This document shows positions 52,633-63,224 of a DNA stretch of 64,000 nucleotides, in pieces. The stretch covers positions 62,001 to 126,000 of the forward strand of contig JAWHQI010000121.1 in assembly GCA_033032865.1 (NCBI GenBank). The letters are read 5' to 3'. The notes beneath the pieces are model-generated. The model searched no databases. It had not been told where the DNA came from and worked only from the letters and a program-made list of their open reading frames with translations. Numbering within the stretch: the first letter of the stretch is position 1; each line of letters starts with the position of its first letter. The stretch comes from Dactylorhiza incarnata (lineage: Eukaryota > Streptophyta > Magnoliopsida > Asparagales > Orchidaceae). The translations under genes were made by a program, and so were the position numbers.

Positions 52633-55031
52633 ATGGCTAATACAGAAGGAAGCAAAGAATTCACATCTATGAAGCTCCCAATTTGCAGAAAAGAAAACTT
52701 TGGGATTTGGAAAGAAAGGGTCATACTTTTCATGGAAGCATCTGATCCTAGGATTTACATAACTGTTTTAGAGGGACCTTTTGTTCCTATGAAAGTTTCA
52801 TTTACAGATGTGAGTATAAAGACTCCTAAAACCTATTCAGAGATGACCAAAGATGAAGTGATTCTGGCCTCCATGGATAAGAGAGCTCAGAACATCATTG
52901 TTATTGCTATTGAAGATTCAACTTTCCAAAATTTAGTCCATTGCAAAACTGCCAAAGAAATGTGAGAATCTCTTATTGTCTGTATGGAAGGGACTGAAGA
53001 AGTCAGAGATGACAGGAAGTCACTTCTAAATCAACAATATGAAGCCTTCAGACAAGACAAGAAAGATTCAATAGCAATCTGCTATGAAAAATTCTTCAAA
53101 ATTGTAAATTGTCTAAAAACTTATGGAAAAACTTTCACAGATTATGAGCTGATGATAAATTCTTAAGATCACTGAACAAAGAATGGGATATCAAGATCTG
53201 TGCAATTAGAGAAATGTTAAATCTGGGAAACATTCAGCCATAGAATTCATATGGGAAACTCTTGTCCCATGAACTTCATCTGAGTACCAGAAAAGCTGAG
53301 GAAGGACACAGCAGGGAAAATCCTATTGCTCTGAAAGCAGAAAGTTCCAAGAAAAGCAAAGAAAGAATGTCATTATCCCCCAGGATTCCATCTGAATCAG
53401 AAGAATCAGAAACCAGTAATTCTGATTCTGAAATATCAGATGGTGAATTGGCACTCTTTACCAAACAACTAAAAAGAATGTTGAGAAGAAAACAACACTA
53501 GAAAATTAGACCCTCTCAGTTATCCAGATCTAAGAAGCATTCAAATTCTTTAGAGGGATTCAAACAAGACTCCAAGAAGGACATGTACAATTCTAAACAC
53601 AATAAAATTAATTCAGAAGAAATTGTGTGTTTTGGTTGCAGAAAATAAGGACACATGATTGCTGATTGTCCTTCAAAGAGAATGAACAACGAGAAATCTG
53701 ATGAAAGAAAGCACAAATATGACAAGAGACATGAGATGAGTCTAATAGCCAAAAAGGGCAAGGTCACTCTTAGTGATAGTGAATCTCAGTCATCAGACTC
53801 AGATAGTGAGGAGACACTCATAGCTCTGATGGCTGCCAATGAAAATGAAGACAGTCTAAATGATAGACCTATTATAAAAGCCCCACTATCAAGGTCTGAT
53901 AGTGAAGAGGATGAAGAAGAAAATGCAGGACTCATGGCATTGAGTGATCAAGAAGATCAGGAGACAACTACTGATATAAAGGTAATTGATAAAACTCCTC
54001 TATCTGATTCTGATTCTGAACCTGAAATAGATTCATTCTCTTCTGATGAAAATGACTCACAATCTAAACTTCATGTAGATGAAATTATTGAAAAATATCA
54101 ATTACTTCTCAAAGCACTTAAGAAGAGCAAAAGGCATAATAAAAGGTTACAAAAAGAACTATCTGATTTAAAGTAAACTGATTCTCAAAACTCTGAGACA
54201 GCTGATTGGCTGAATCAGACAAGTAAAGAACTTAGCAAACTAAAAGTCATGTCTATTATTCACATACAAACTTTGAGCACCAAGGAAAAGTTAATAAAAG
54301 AACTTGAAGCAAAACTCCTAGCAGAAAGGAAACTTGTAGCAAAGTTCTCAAAACCACAAACTATTCTTCCTATAATAGACACATTTTCTGCGCAATACAG
54401 ATATGGCATAGGATATGATAGGAATGCAGATAAAAACCCTAAAAGTAATGACAAGGCACCTATACAACCTTTAAAGTTTAACAAAGCCATGCCTATCACA
54501 AACAAGCACGATCAAAAAGGTGTGCATAAGTGTTATAAGGGTGAATGTTCTAATAGCAAAGATGATTTAATTCAACCAAGTAACAATAATGCCAAACCTC
54601 TATGCAAAGAAAAAGTATTAACTCATCATAACTCATTTGAATTTAAAGCAAATACTAAATTCAACAGAAAGGAAATAAGACCTGAAGTGAAAACCACTAC
54701 TGTCAAGAAAACTGAACCAGTAAAATTTACTCAAACAACTTACATAGCTCCTTTGAATAAATCAATTAAGAAAAATATGAGTCAACATAAAGAAGTAAGA
54801 AGACCTCCAAGGAGATATAACAGATATGAATGCTGGTGCTGTGGAAGGGTTGGACATTTTGCTCTTGACTGTTGGTTCAATCCAACTGTTCCAAGATTCA
54901 ACTCTGGGAGACCAGTATTCAGACCTATGGCAACTCTCACAGCACCAAGGATTAATCAAAAACTAAATGTTCCAGCTCATACTAACAAGGTTCTAGGACC
55001 CAACTTGGTGTGGGCTCCTAAGAAAAGGTAA
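52633..55031 (+). pseudogene. gag: element E gag (multiply broken)
   Basis: The ATG at 52633 starts a copia gag (LPICRKENFGIWKERV). The first stop is TGA at 52963-52965, where Trp is expected. A one-base loss near 53160, TAG at about 53241, TAG at 53499-53501, TAA inside the first knuckle (CFGCRK-stop-GHMIADC, near 53647) and TAA at 54174-54176 follow. The last part (54249-55031) has the second knuckle CWCCGRVGHFALDC and ends in TAA. Like A, and unlike D, it has two knuckles. Pol follows in the next (+1) reading frame. Confidence 0.92.
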
Positions 55032-55038
55032 TTTCTTT

Positions 55039-58000
55039 TTGCAGGGTTGTCCAAAGACCAACCAACTTCCAATCAAGTACTTGGACAGTGGGTGCTCTAT
55101 GCACATGATAGGAACAAAAAGTCTGCTGAATGATTACACTCCTGTAAGGAATGGACCAAAGGTTATCTTTGGAGGGTCTGAAAAAGGTAAAACTAAAGGT
55201 TATGGTAATATCACAAATGGAATTGTCACTATCACCAAAGTTGCTCATGTTGATGGATTGCAACACAATCTCATCAGCATAAGTCAATTATGTGATATTG
55301 GGTATGACATTTCATTCCACAAGGATGAGTGCCTGATTAAGAAAGAGAATGAGATAATTCTCTCAGGCACTAGGAGTGGCAACATTTACTGCCTAAACTT
55401 CATATGTTCTGATCAAGTTAACTCCATATGCTTAGTAGCAGAAAATAAAGTTTCTAGTAGTGTTCAATGGCATAAAAGGTTAGCACACATAAATTATAAG
55501 ACTATAAATAAACTTATTTCAAAAGACCTAGTGAGAGCTGGGCCTAAGTGGAAGTGTGTGCAGGAGGGTCCTTGCCATGCTTGTCAAATGGGTAAGCAGA
55601 CCAAGTCATCCTTCAAACCAATTGGTGAGAAGGATTCCATTAGATGTCTATACCTACTTCACATGGATCTATTTGGACCATTGTCAATCCATAGCTTAGG
55701 AGGAAAATCATACACCCTTGTAATAGTTGATGATTATTCCAGATTCACATGGGTATTCTTCCTCAAACATAAGTCAGACACTTTAGAAATATTTACCAGT
55801 TTTGTTAGGCAAATCACCAATGAAATAGGAAATTTTGTAGCCAAAATTAGAAGTGATCATGGAACTGAATTTCAGTCAGGTGCAATGACCATATTTTGTG
55901 AGAATCTAGGAATTTCTCAAGAGTTCTCATCTCCTAGAACTCCCCAACAAAATGGGGTTGCTGAGAGAAGAAATAGAACCCTTATTGAAGCTAGCAGGAG
56001 TATGCTGAGTGATTCTTCTCTTCCTGAGTATTTCTGGGCTGAAGCTGTAAACACAGCATGCCATGTGCAAAATAGGGCTCTTATAAACAAAAGACTGGAT
56101 AAGACTCCATATGAGTTGTTGAAAGGTAGAAAACCCACATTAGCCTATTTTAAAATATTTGGTAGTAAATGTTTTGTATTAAATAATGGAAAGGACCATC
56201 TCACTAAATTTGTTGAAAAAGCACATGAGGCAATTTTTGTTGGGTATAGCTCTCAAAGTAGAGCCTATAGAATTTTCAACAAAAAGTCTAATAGGATAGA
56301 AGAATCTATACATGTTGTATTTGATGAAACCAGCCTTATTTATAAGGATCTGGGAAGTTTATCTAGTTGTGCAGGTTCTACACAGAAATTGAAGGAGATG
56401 AATATCAATGAACAGCACAATGAGGATAATGAAGAAACTAATGAGACTATAATTGTAACTAGTGAGGATGAACTTCAAGCAGAACACAATTATGAAGAAC
56501 CTATTACTGTTGAAGAACCACCTCATCTAGAACCTCTAGAAGAACCTACTAAAACAGATGCACCAGAATCTCAAAGGGAAAATGAAAGGGGGAGGAATGC
56601 AACCAAACATCTGAAGTATCATCCAAAAGAACAGATCATAGGAAATCCAAATGATGGTGTGCAAACCAGAAGAGGAAACTCAATACATGAGGCTTTGCAT
56701 CACAACTTTCTATCCAAAATAGAACCTAAGAAGTTTGATGAAGCCAATAAAGACACTTCATGGATATCAGCTATGCAAGAAGAGCTAAATCAATTTGAAG
56801 GGTGCAAAGTCTGGATATTGGTTCCAAGACCAAAGAAACACAAAGTCATAGGGACCAAATGGGTTTTCAGGAATAAGCTGGATGAAAATGGTGTGATCAT
56901 CAAAAACAAAGCTAGGTTGGTTGCCCAAGGATATAGATAGGAGGAAGGCATAGATTTTGATCAAGTGTTTACTCCTGTGGCAAGATTGGAGGCAATCAGG
57001 TTATTCCTGGCATTTGCTGCACACACTGGATTCATAGTCTATCAAATGGATGTAAAGTCAGCATTCCTTAATGGAACAATATTGGAGGAAGTATATGTTG
57101 AACAACCCCCAGGTTTTATTGACTCTACTCATCCAAATCATGTTTATCTATTATTAAAAGCATTGTATGGTCTGAAACAGGCACCTAGAGCCTGGTATGA
57201 GACATTATCTAGATTTCTTATTGAGAACAAGTTCTCAAGAGGAAAGATAGACAAGACATTGTTTCTTAGGATAGTTAAAGGTCACATTATTCTAGTACAA
57301 ATATATGTAGATGATATAATATTTGGCTCTACTGATAATAACCTTTGCAAAAGGTTTGCAAACCTTGTGCAAGGGAAATTTGAAATGAGTAGCATGGGTA
57401 AGCTTAAATACTTCTTAGGACTCTAAGTGAAACAGTCTGAGGAAGGAATTTTCATTTCTCAGACCAAGTACACAAAAGAAATTATTAAGAAGTTTGGAAT
57501 GGAAAATTCAAATGTCATGAAGACACCTATGGCAGCAAATATGTCACTGGACAAGGATGAAAAAGGGAAACCTATTGATGAAACCTTGTACAGAGGCATC
57601 ATTGGCTCATTGCTCTACCTAACTGCTAGCAGGCCAGACATTATGTTCTCAACATGTGTGTGTGCTAGATATCAAGTGAACCCTAAAGAATCTCACTACA
57701 CTGCTGTCAAAAGAATCCTGAGATATCTGAAGGGCACTCTTAATCTTGGCCTTTGGTATCATAGAAGCAATGATTTTGAACTAATTGTTTTTTCAGATGC
57801 TGATTTTGCAGGATGCAAGGAGGATAGAAAAAGTACATCTGGTACATGTCAATTTCTTGGCAAAAGACTAATATCTTGGAGTAGCAGGAAGCAGACCAGT
57901 GTGGCTATTTCTACAGCAGAATCTGAGTACATCTCAGCTGGAAATTACTGTGCTCAGCTACTATGGATTCAACACCAACTCCAAGACTATAAAGTTCAGC

Positions 58001-58214
58001 TAAGTAAATCTCCTCTATTTTGTGATTCAACTAGTGCTATTGCAATAGCTAACAATCCTGTATCTCATAGCAGAAATAAGCACATAGAAATAAGATACCA
58101 TTTCATGTAGAAAATGGAGATATCTCAATTGAATATGTTCCCACTGACAAACAGGTTGCTGACATATTTACTAAATCCCTGGATGAAACTAAATTCAATA
58201 ACTTTAAAATTTAA
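55039..58214 (+). pseudogene. pol: element E pol: protease, integrase, RT, RNase H (broken)
   Basis: In order it contains the protease YLDSGCSMHM (about 55078), integrase HHCC and core (HMDLFGP, RSDHGTEF, GVAERRNRT), copia RT ([29 protein letters not shown] near 57305) and RNase H (DADFAGCKEDRKSTSGTC, AESEYIS, LFCDSTSAIA). Stops are TAG at 56938-56940 and TAA at 57424-57426, both at expected Gln codons (C to T). A small deletion near 58106 removes part of the RYHF-IRD segment and shifts the last ~35 codons, which end at 58214. The domain set is complete and the catalytic motifs are intact, so the damage is recent in character. Confidence 0.95.
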
Positions 58215-58303
58215 TTAGGTATGTTAAAAATGGATTAAAGTGGTTTTGAATTAAATAAATGAAAAATAATGATTGAATCCTATAAGATGAGTGGAGAAGT
58301 TAT

Positions 58304-58558
58304 CTGGCGTCGAAAGAAGATACCTGGCATCGAGAGAAATTACCTGGAGTCGAGAGAAGATACCTGGCGTCGAGAAGATACTTGGCGTCAAGAAGATACC
58401 TGACGTCGACTGAAGATATATGGAGTCGAGCGATCTCAACGCTTGTGCGAACATAGCTAGGCCGTCTCGACAGGGTCAATTTGAACCATTAGATCAATCT
58501 TGTCAAACAAGTTCGGCGCGCGGCTATTCATCTTCTTGAATTAGAACTTCTATAAATA
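58304..58558 (+). promoter_or_regulatory. candidate internal promoter of the element E accessory ORF
   Basis: Seven direct repeats of a CTGGCGTCGAGAGAAGATAC-like unit (58304-58443) contain the GCGTCGAG half-site of E's LTR dyads. About 108 bp later CTTCTATAAATA (TATA 58551-58558) is followed by a CT-rich leader (TCTCTCTCTC) and an ATG at 58666. The array plus TATA parallels the LTR promoter. Confidence 0.6.
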
Positions 58559-58665
58559 GGGAAGACACTTCGTTAGTGCATATGCCCTAGTTCTCTAAGT
58601 TCGAAATTGGCTGCCCTAGAAAATTTCTCCATCAATTCTCTCTCTCTCTTCGATCATCAACAACA

Positions 58666-59580
58666 ATGCCTCCCAAAAGCAGTGAGTATCTCTATGAAGG
58701 AAGTGAACTTGTTCGAAATGGATTCCAATCAGCTTCAGTGGAGATCAAATCAACAATCGAATTAATCTACAATGCAGGACTGGAATTTGTGCTGTCTGAA
58801 TCAACTCTCATCTGGAAACGAGAGGTATTAGAGCTATACTCCAACATAGTAATCGACTCCGTCAATTCAAAGATTAAGACCAGTGTGAATGGTAAGAAGA
58901 TTAAGATAACTCCTTCTAGACTTGCTAAGGCACTAGAACTGCCTAGGTTAAAAAGGAATGAAGAAGAAGAAGAGGTGTCCTCTGAACAGATTAAATTAGC
59001 ACAAATCTGGTGCGGAATTGAAACTTCACGAGAAATCACTGGAAGTATTCTGAGAAAAGGAATGAATTTGAAAGGAAAATTGCTAACAGACGTGATATGA
59101 AAGGGTTTGTTGTGCAAGACTGGATCACATGACAAAATTTCCAGAAAAATGTTTATTCTACTAACAAGGATTATTCATTCTCTGAGAACAAATTGGGGGA
59201 GAGTAGTGTTTGACAGGATAGTTGAATGTATCCAAGTACCCAACATGGGTAGGATATTATCTTTGTATTTAGTAAAAGTCACTCCTGACTCTTTGAATAA
59301 TAAACTTGGATCAAAGATAAACCACATGAAGAAAATGGATATGAGAATGATAGAGAGATGGGGCAGAGTCTTATCAAATCCTCCTCCAGCAGATCCTTCT
59401 CCCAAGCAGAAGAAATCCAAGAAGCAAAAGAAGAAGAAGCTATCTTCAAGTTCTTCAAGTTCATCCAGCTCATCCTCCTCCAAAATGGAGACCACAAGTC
59501 TATCTACTCATTTCCGTAATATTCCAGATTTTCAAAATGATCCAGGGAAACTTGACCCTGGAACTCTCAATAATGCTTAA
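58666..59580 (+). pseudogene. element E accessory ORF (one internal TGA), relative of the A antisense ORF
   Basis: The ATG at 58666 opens a 304-codon frame interrupted only by TGA at 59098-59100; both halves are in the same frame. The first half has REVLELYSNIVID and a G-K-x-I-x-I motif followed by LAKALELP. The second half has LLTRIIHSLRTNWGR, VPNMGRILSLYL and a basic then serine-rich tail (KKQKKKK plus a run of 13 Ser). The EFY/ELY, G-x-x-I-x-I and (L/V)PxG-(D/R)I landmarks occur in the same order as in the antisense ORF of element A (3914-5029). The position after RNase H is where SIRE elements carry an env-like ORF, but I see no signal peptide or transmembrane segment here. A nuclear regulatory role is inference. 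Confidence 0.65.
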
Positions 59581-60348
59581 TGTAACAAAAGTCCTCAAGC
59601 CCTAATTTCCTACAGAACTCAATCTTCAAAGTCTCTGATTCCTTTAGAGATGAAAGATCTCTTCATCGTAAGTGCATGTTTCAAAATTCAAGAGAATTGA
59701 TCAAGGAGATGATTATTATTCATAAAACTCTATGTGAGTAACAACATGTGTATTACCCTAAGCTACCTTGGTCTTATCAATCCTTAGGTCTACCGCAATC
59801 GTATACAATGTAATTATTTCCAAAACCATAGGACTTTTTCTCCAAAATTACGATTCTTGGACAAAATATGTATCGTACTAAATGTACATGTACGGTGTAA
59901 AATTCAGATCATTTGGATAAGTCAGATGATGGGGCTCACAGATTTAGGTATAGGATTCACTTTATATACCTTGCACCAAAGCAGGTGCCCAGGGAGTTTT
60001 ATTGCAGAGACTTTTATGATTCTAAAATAACTCAGGTTAAAATTATAGTGATCCAATAAACGAAGAAACAAGATTAGCCTCCCGTAAATCTTGTGATGAG
60101 TTTCCTATATCCAAAAATTTGGACATTTCAAGTGTGTACTTAATCCTTATAGGTGTAAAGTCCTTGAGATTTGTGTATATGGTAAGGTTCTCTACCCTCA
60201 AAAATGCCATTTATCGTAATTCTTTTCCAAGGATCGAGTGCCTATTAAGTGGTCTTCTCTAGGCTGGAATTCTCATTCTACATTCGACATCCTTTCTTTG
60301 TAATTGTTTTCCGAGGGTGGGAGTGTGCAGTATTAGCTTCTAAGCCAG
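59581..60348. other. unassigned sequence 3' of element E accessory ORF
   Basis: AT-rich text without a credible ORF. It may be the E 3' region. I see no LTR start, polypurine tract or E-family dyad. Family F' sequence begins at about 60349. Confidence 0.4.
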
Positions 60349-61160
60349 TCGAAACGCCTAAGATTGCTTTATGTGGTGAGCCCCACTATTGGATTTAACT
60401 CCAATCCGGAAGATTTGTGTCAACCTCTCTCGAGGAATGCATACAACTCTTTTTATCTTTGGGTGATCTCCTCGTTTGCATGGATCTCTCGATCACTAGC
60501 ATACAGATCTTAAATTGAGAAACATATTCGCGACATATGAATTCGAAGCAATTAAATTCAAAGATAAATCGTAGTTTTCCAAAACTAAACTATGAAAAAG
60601 AGATTACAAAATAAAACTACTTAAGAATTCATCCGATCAAATGTAATAAAATTAGCTACTCATGATTGAAGAAAAAGAACATTTTATAACTATGAAAAGA
60701 GAAGTACAAGTGCGAGTAAAGTAAATCTAAGCTATGAATTGGAATTGCAAAGCATAAAATAAATTTCATAAATAAAATTACACTAATGAAATGCAGAAAA
60801 AATACTCTGAAATTGACCCAATCGAAGCAAGGACTGGATCCCTTGACAATGGCAGTAGCTGGGAATTTAAAAGGAGAAAATTCAGAAGTCACACCCCTAG
60901 GTCACGCCCGTGACCTAGGGCGTATACAGAGAAAAACTTCCAAAATTACACTTGGAAGCATTCGGGAGAAAATTGTAATTTTCCTCAGTACACGCCCGTG
61001 TTCACGCCCATGTCACACCCGTGACATGAGGGCGTGTACTTAGGAAAATTCTTTATATTTGTAGATAATCTTGTGCTCGTTCCGAAATGTGGTGGCACGT
61101 CCCGTAACTCTTCCTGAATTGAAAGTTATGATCATTTGAAATTCTGCAACCAGCAAAGTC

Positions 61161-61343
61161 TTATTCAGTGTTTTTGGAGAGTACACGACCTTGGGTCACA
61201 CCCATGACTTGATTAGAATAACATTTCTCGCTAGAATGATTTGCACCACAAAAATAACAAATAAGTTGGCGCTTTCGTGCTGCTTCCAAAAGGTTTACCT
61301 TATGTTGAAGCTCGACAACTTTTGCGGCCAACTGAGATATCAT
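61161..61343 (-). CDS. 60-residue knuckle micro-ORF in F' unit
   Basis: On the minus strand MISQLAAKVVELQHKVNLLE (coiled coil) leads into the knuckle CYFCGANHSSEKC. The frame then crosses the F' junction into LTR sequence (NQVMGVTQGRVLSK). The same frame is open in the next unit (62654-62836) and in the partial unit at 33654-33950. Expression is unproven and such a short frame may be incidental. Confidence 0.4.
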   Translation of the reverse strand: MISQLAAKVVELQHKVNLLEAARKRQLICYFCGANHSSEKCYSNQVMGVTQGRVLSKNTE

Positions 61344-62653
61344 TAAATTTTTTGGAAAAAGAAAATTAACAACCGTTACTTAATAGAAAGGAATTAAAAA
61401 AAACAAAAAGAGAAATGGGGGCGGAGAAAGAGAATGATAAAAGTAATAAAATTTACGCTTTCAAAATATCAACAAAAATTCTCCGGCAACGGCGCCAAAA
61501 ACTTGATAGAGATTTTATATAATTTTAAAAATAATTCCAACTAACATCCCGATGTAGGCAAGTGTAACTATCGAAAATATAGTATAGGAAGGATGTCGTA
61601 TTTGTCGGAGGCCTGTTGAGTAATCTTATTCACGTAAATTTATATTATTTTATCAGAAATAAAATAGAGTTATGAAAATAATTAAAAGAAGAGAAACATT
61701 TAATCGAGAATCCTTCTTAAGTAAAATACTTCGTAAATCTAGAATTCATTAGAATTGGATTTAGACAAACTTGACCGTGGAGGTTCCCAAAATATGGTAG
61801 AGCCTCTCTCGAGAGAACTACCACCTAACCTTAGGTTGATCGATTAAGAGCCCTAAGCTTGCTTTATGCGGTGAGCCCCACTATTGTATTTGACTCTAAT
61901 CCGGAAGATTTGTGTCACCCTCTCTCGAGGAATGCATACAACTCTTTTTATCTTTCGGTGATCTCCTCATTTGCATGGATCTCTCGATCACTAACATACA
62001 GATCTTAGATCGAGAAACATATTCGCGTCATATGAATTCGAAGCAATTAAATTCAAAGATAAATCCTAGTTTTTCAAAACTAAACTATGAAAGAGATTAC
62101 AAAATAAAACTACTTAAGAATTCATCCGATCAAATGTGATAAAATTAGCTACTCGTGATTGAAGAAAAAGAACATTTTATAACTATGAAAAGATAAGTAC
62201 AAGTGTGAGTAAAGTAAATCTAAGCTATGAATTGGAATTGCAAAGCATAAAATAAATTTCATAAATAAATTTACACTAATGAAATTCAGAAAAACTACTC
62301 TAAAATTGACACAATCGAAGCAAGGACTGGATCCCTTGACAATGGCAGCAGCTGAGAATTTATAAGGAGAAAATTCAGAAGTCACTCCACTAGGTCACGC
62401 CCGTGACCTAGGGCGTGTACAGAGAAAAACTTCCAAAATTACACTGGGAAGCATTCGGGAGAAAATTGTAATTTTCCTCAGTACATGCCCGTGTTCTCGC
62501 CCATGTCACGCCCATGATATTAGGGTGTGTACTTGGAAAAATTCTCCAGAATTGTAGATAATCTCGTGCTCGTCCCGAAATGTGGTGGCACGTCCCGTAA
62601 CTTTTCCTGGATTGAAAGTTATGATCATTTGAAATTCTGCAACCAGCATAGTC

Positions 62654-62836
62654 TTATTCATTGTTTTTGGAGAGTACACGACCTTGGGTCACACCCATGA
62701 CTTGATTAGAATAACATTCCTCGCTAGAATGATTTGCACCACAAAAATAACAAATAAGTTGGCACTTTCGTGCGGCTTCCAAAAGATTTACCTTATGTTG
62801 AAGCTCGACAACTTTTGCGGCCAACTGAGATATCAT
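62654..62836 (-). CDS. 60-residue knuckle micro-ORF in F' unit (second copy)
   Basis: This is the same fusion frame as 61161-61343, with a few substitutions and the knuckle CYFCGANHSSEEC intact. Its length and end point are identical. Confidence 0.4.
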   Translation of the reverse strand: MISQLAAKVVELQHKVNLLEAARKCQLICYFCGANHSSEECYSNQVMGVTQGRVLSKNNE

Positions 62837-63224
62837 TATATTTTTTTGGAAAAAAGAAAATTAACAACCGTTACTTAATAGAAAGAAATTAAAAAAAACA
62901 AAAAGAGAAATGGGGGCGGAGAAAGAGAATGATAAAAGTAATAAAATTTACGCTTTCAAAATATCAACAAAAATTCCCCGGCAATGACGCCAAAAACTTG
63001 ATAGAGATTTTATATAGCTTTAAAAATAATTCCAACTAACATCCCGATTTAGGCAAGTGTACCTATCGAAAATATAGTATAGGAAGGATGTCGTATTTTC
63101 CCGAGGCATGTTGAGTAATCTTACTCACATAAATTAATATTACTTTATCAGAAATAAAATAAAGTTTTGAAAATAATTAAAAGAAGAGAAACATTTGATC
63201 GAGAATACATCTTAAGTAAAATAC

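Larger units (their letters stand above)
51022..60348 (+). mobile_element. element E: Ty1/copia (SIRE-like) retrotransposon with sense accessory ORF; 3' end not found
   Basis: A 5' LTR (51022-52551) is inserted in D pol after ATATC. It is followed by primer site, gag, full pol and an extra ORF unit. I could not find a second LTR starting TGTTGGGATC. The element either extends past the F' array beyond the window or lost its end. The boundary at 60348 is where F' sequence starts, not a proven element end. Confidence 0.85.
60349..63224 (-). repeat. F' tandem array (deleted family F units, about 1.5 kb)
   Basis: A truncated unit (60349-61503), one complete unit (61504-62998, 1495 bp) and a truncated unit (62999-63224) follow head to tail. 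Each is an F LTR missing about 240 bp of one edge, joined directly to the knuckle end of F gag and the tRNA-Asp primer site. The junctions at about 61216 and 62708 are identical to the one near 33790. F dyads (GTCACG-CC-CGTGAC) occur at about 60890-61040 and 62381-62530. The array is cut by a C-family LTR. Confidence 0.85.

Noticed and set aside
55028..55044. GTAATTTCTTTTTGCAG at the E gag-pol boundary read as an intron
   Set aside because: 17 bases is far too short for splicing and removal would not join the frames in phase.
58666..59580. Calling the E accessory ORF an envelope protein
   Set aside because: Position fits the env-like ORF of SIRE elements, but no signal peptide, glycoprotein pattern or transmembrane segment is visible; the tail is basic.
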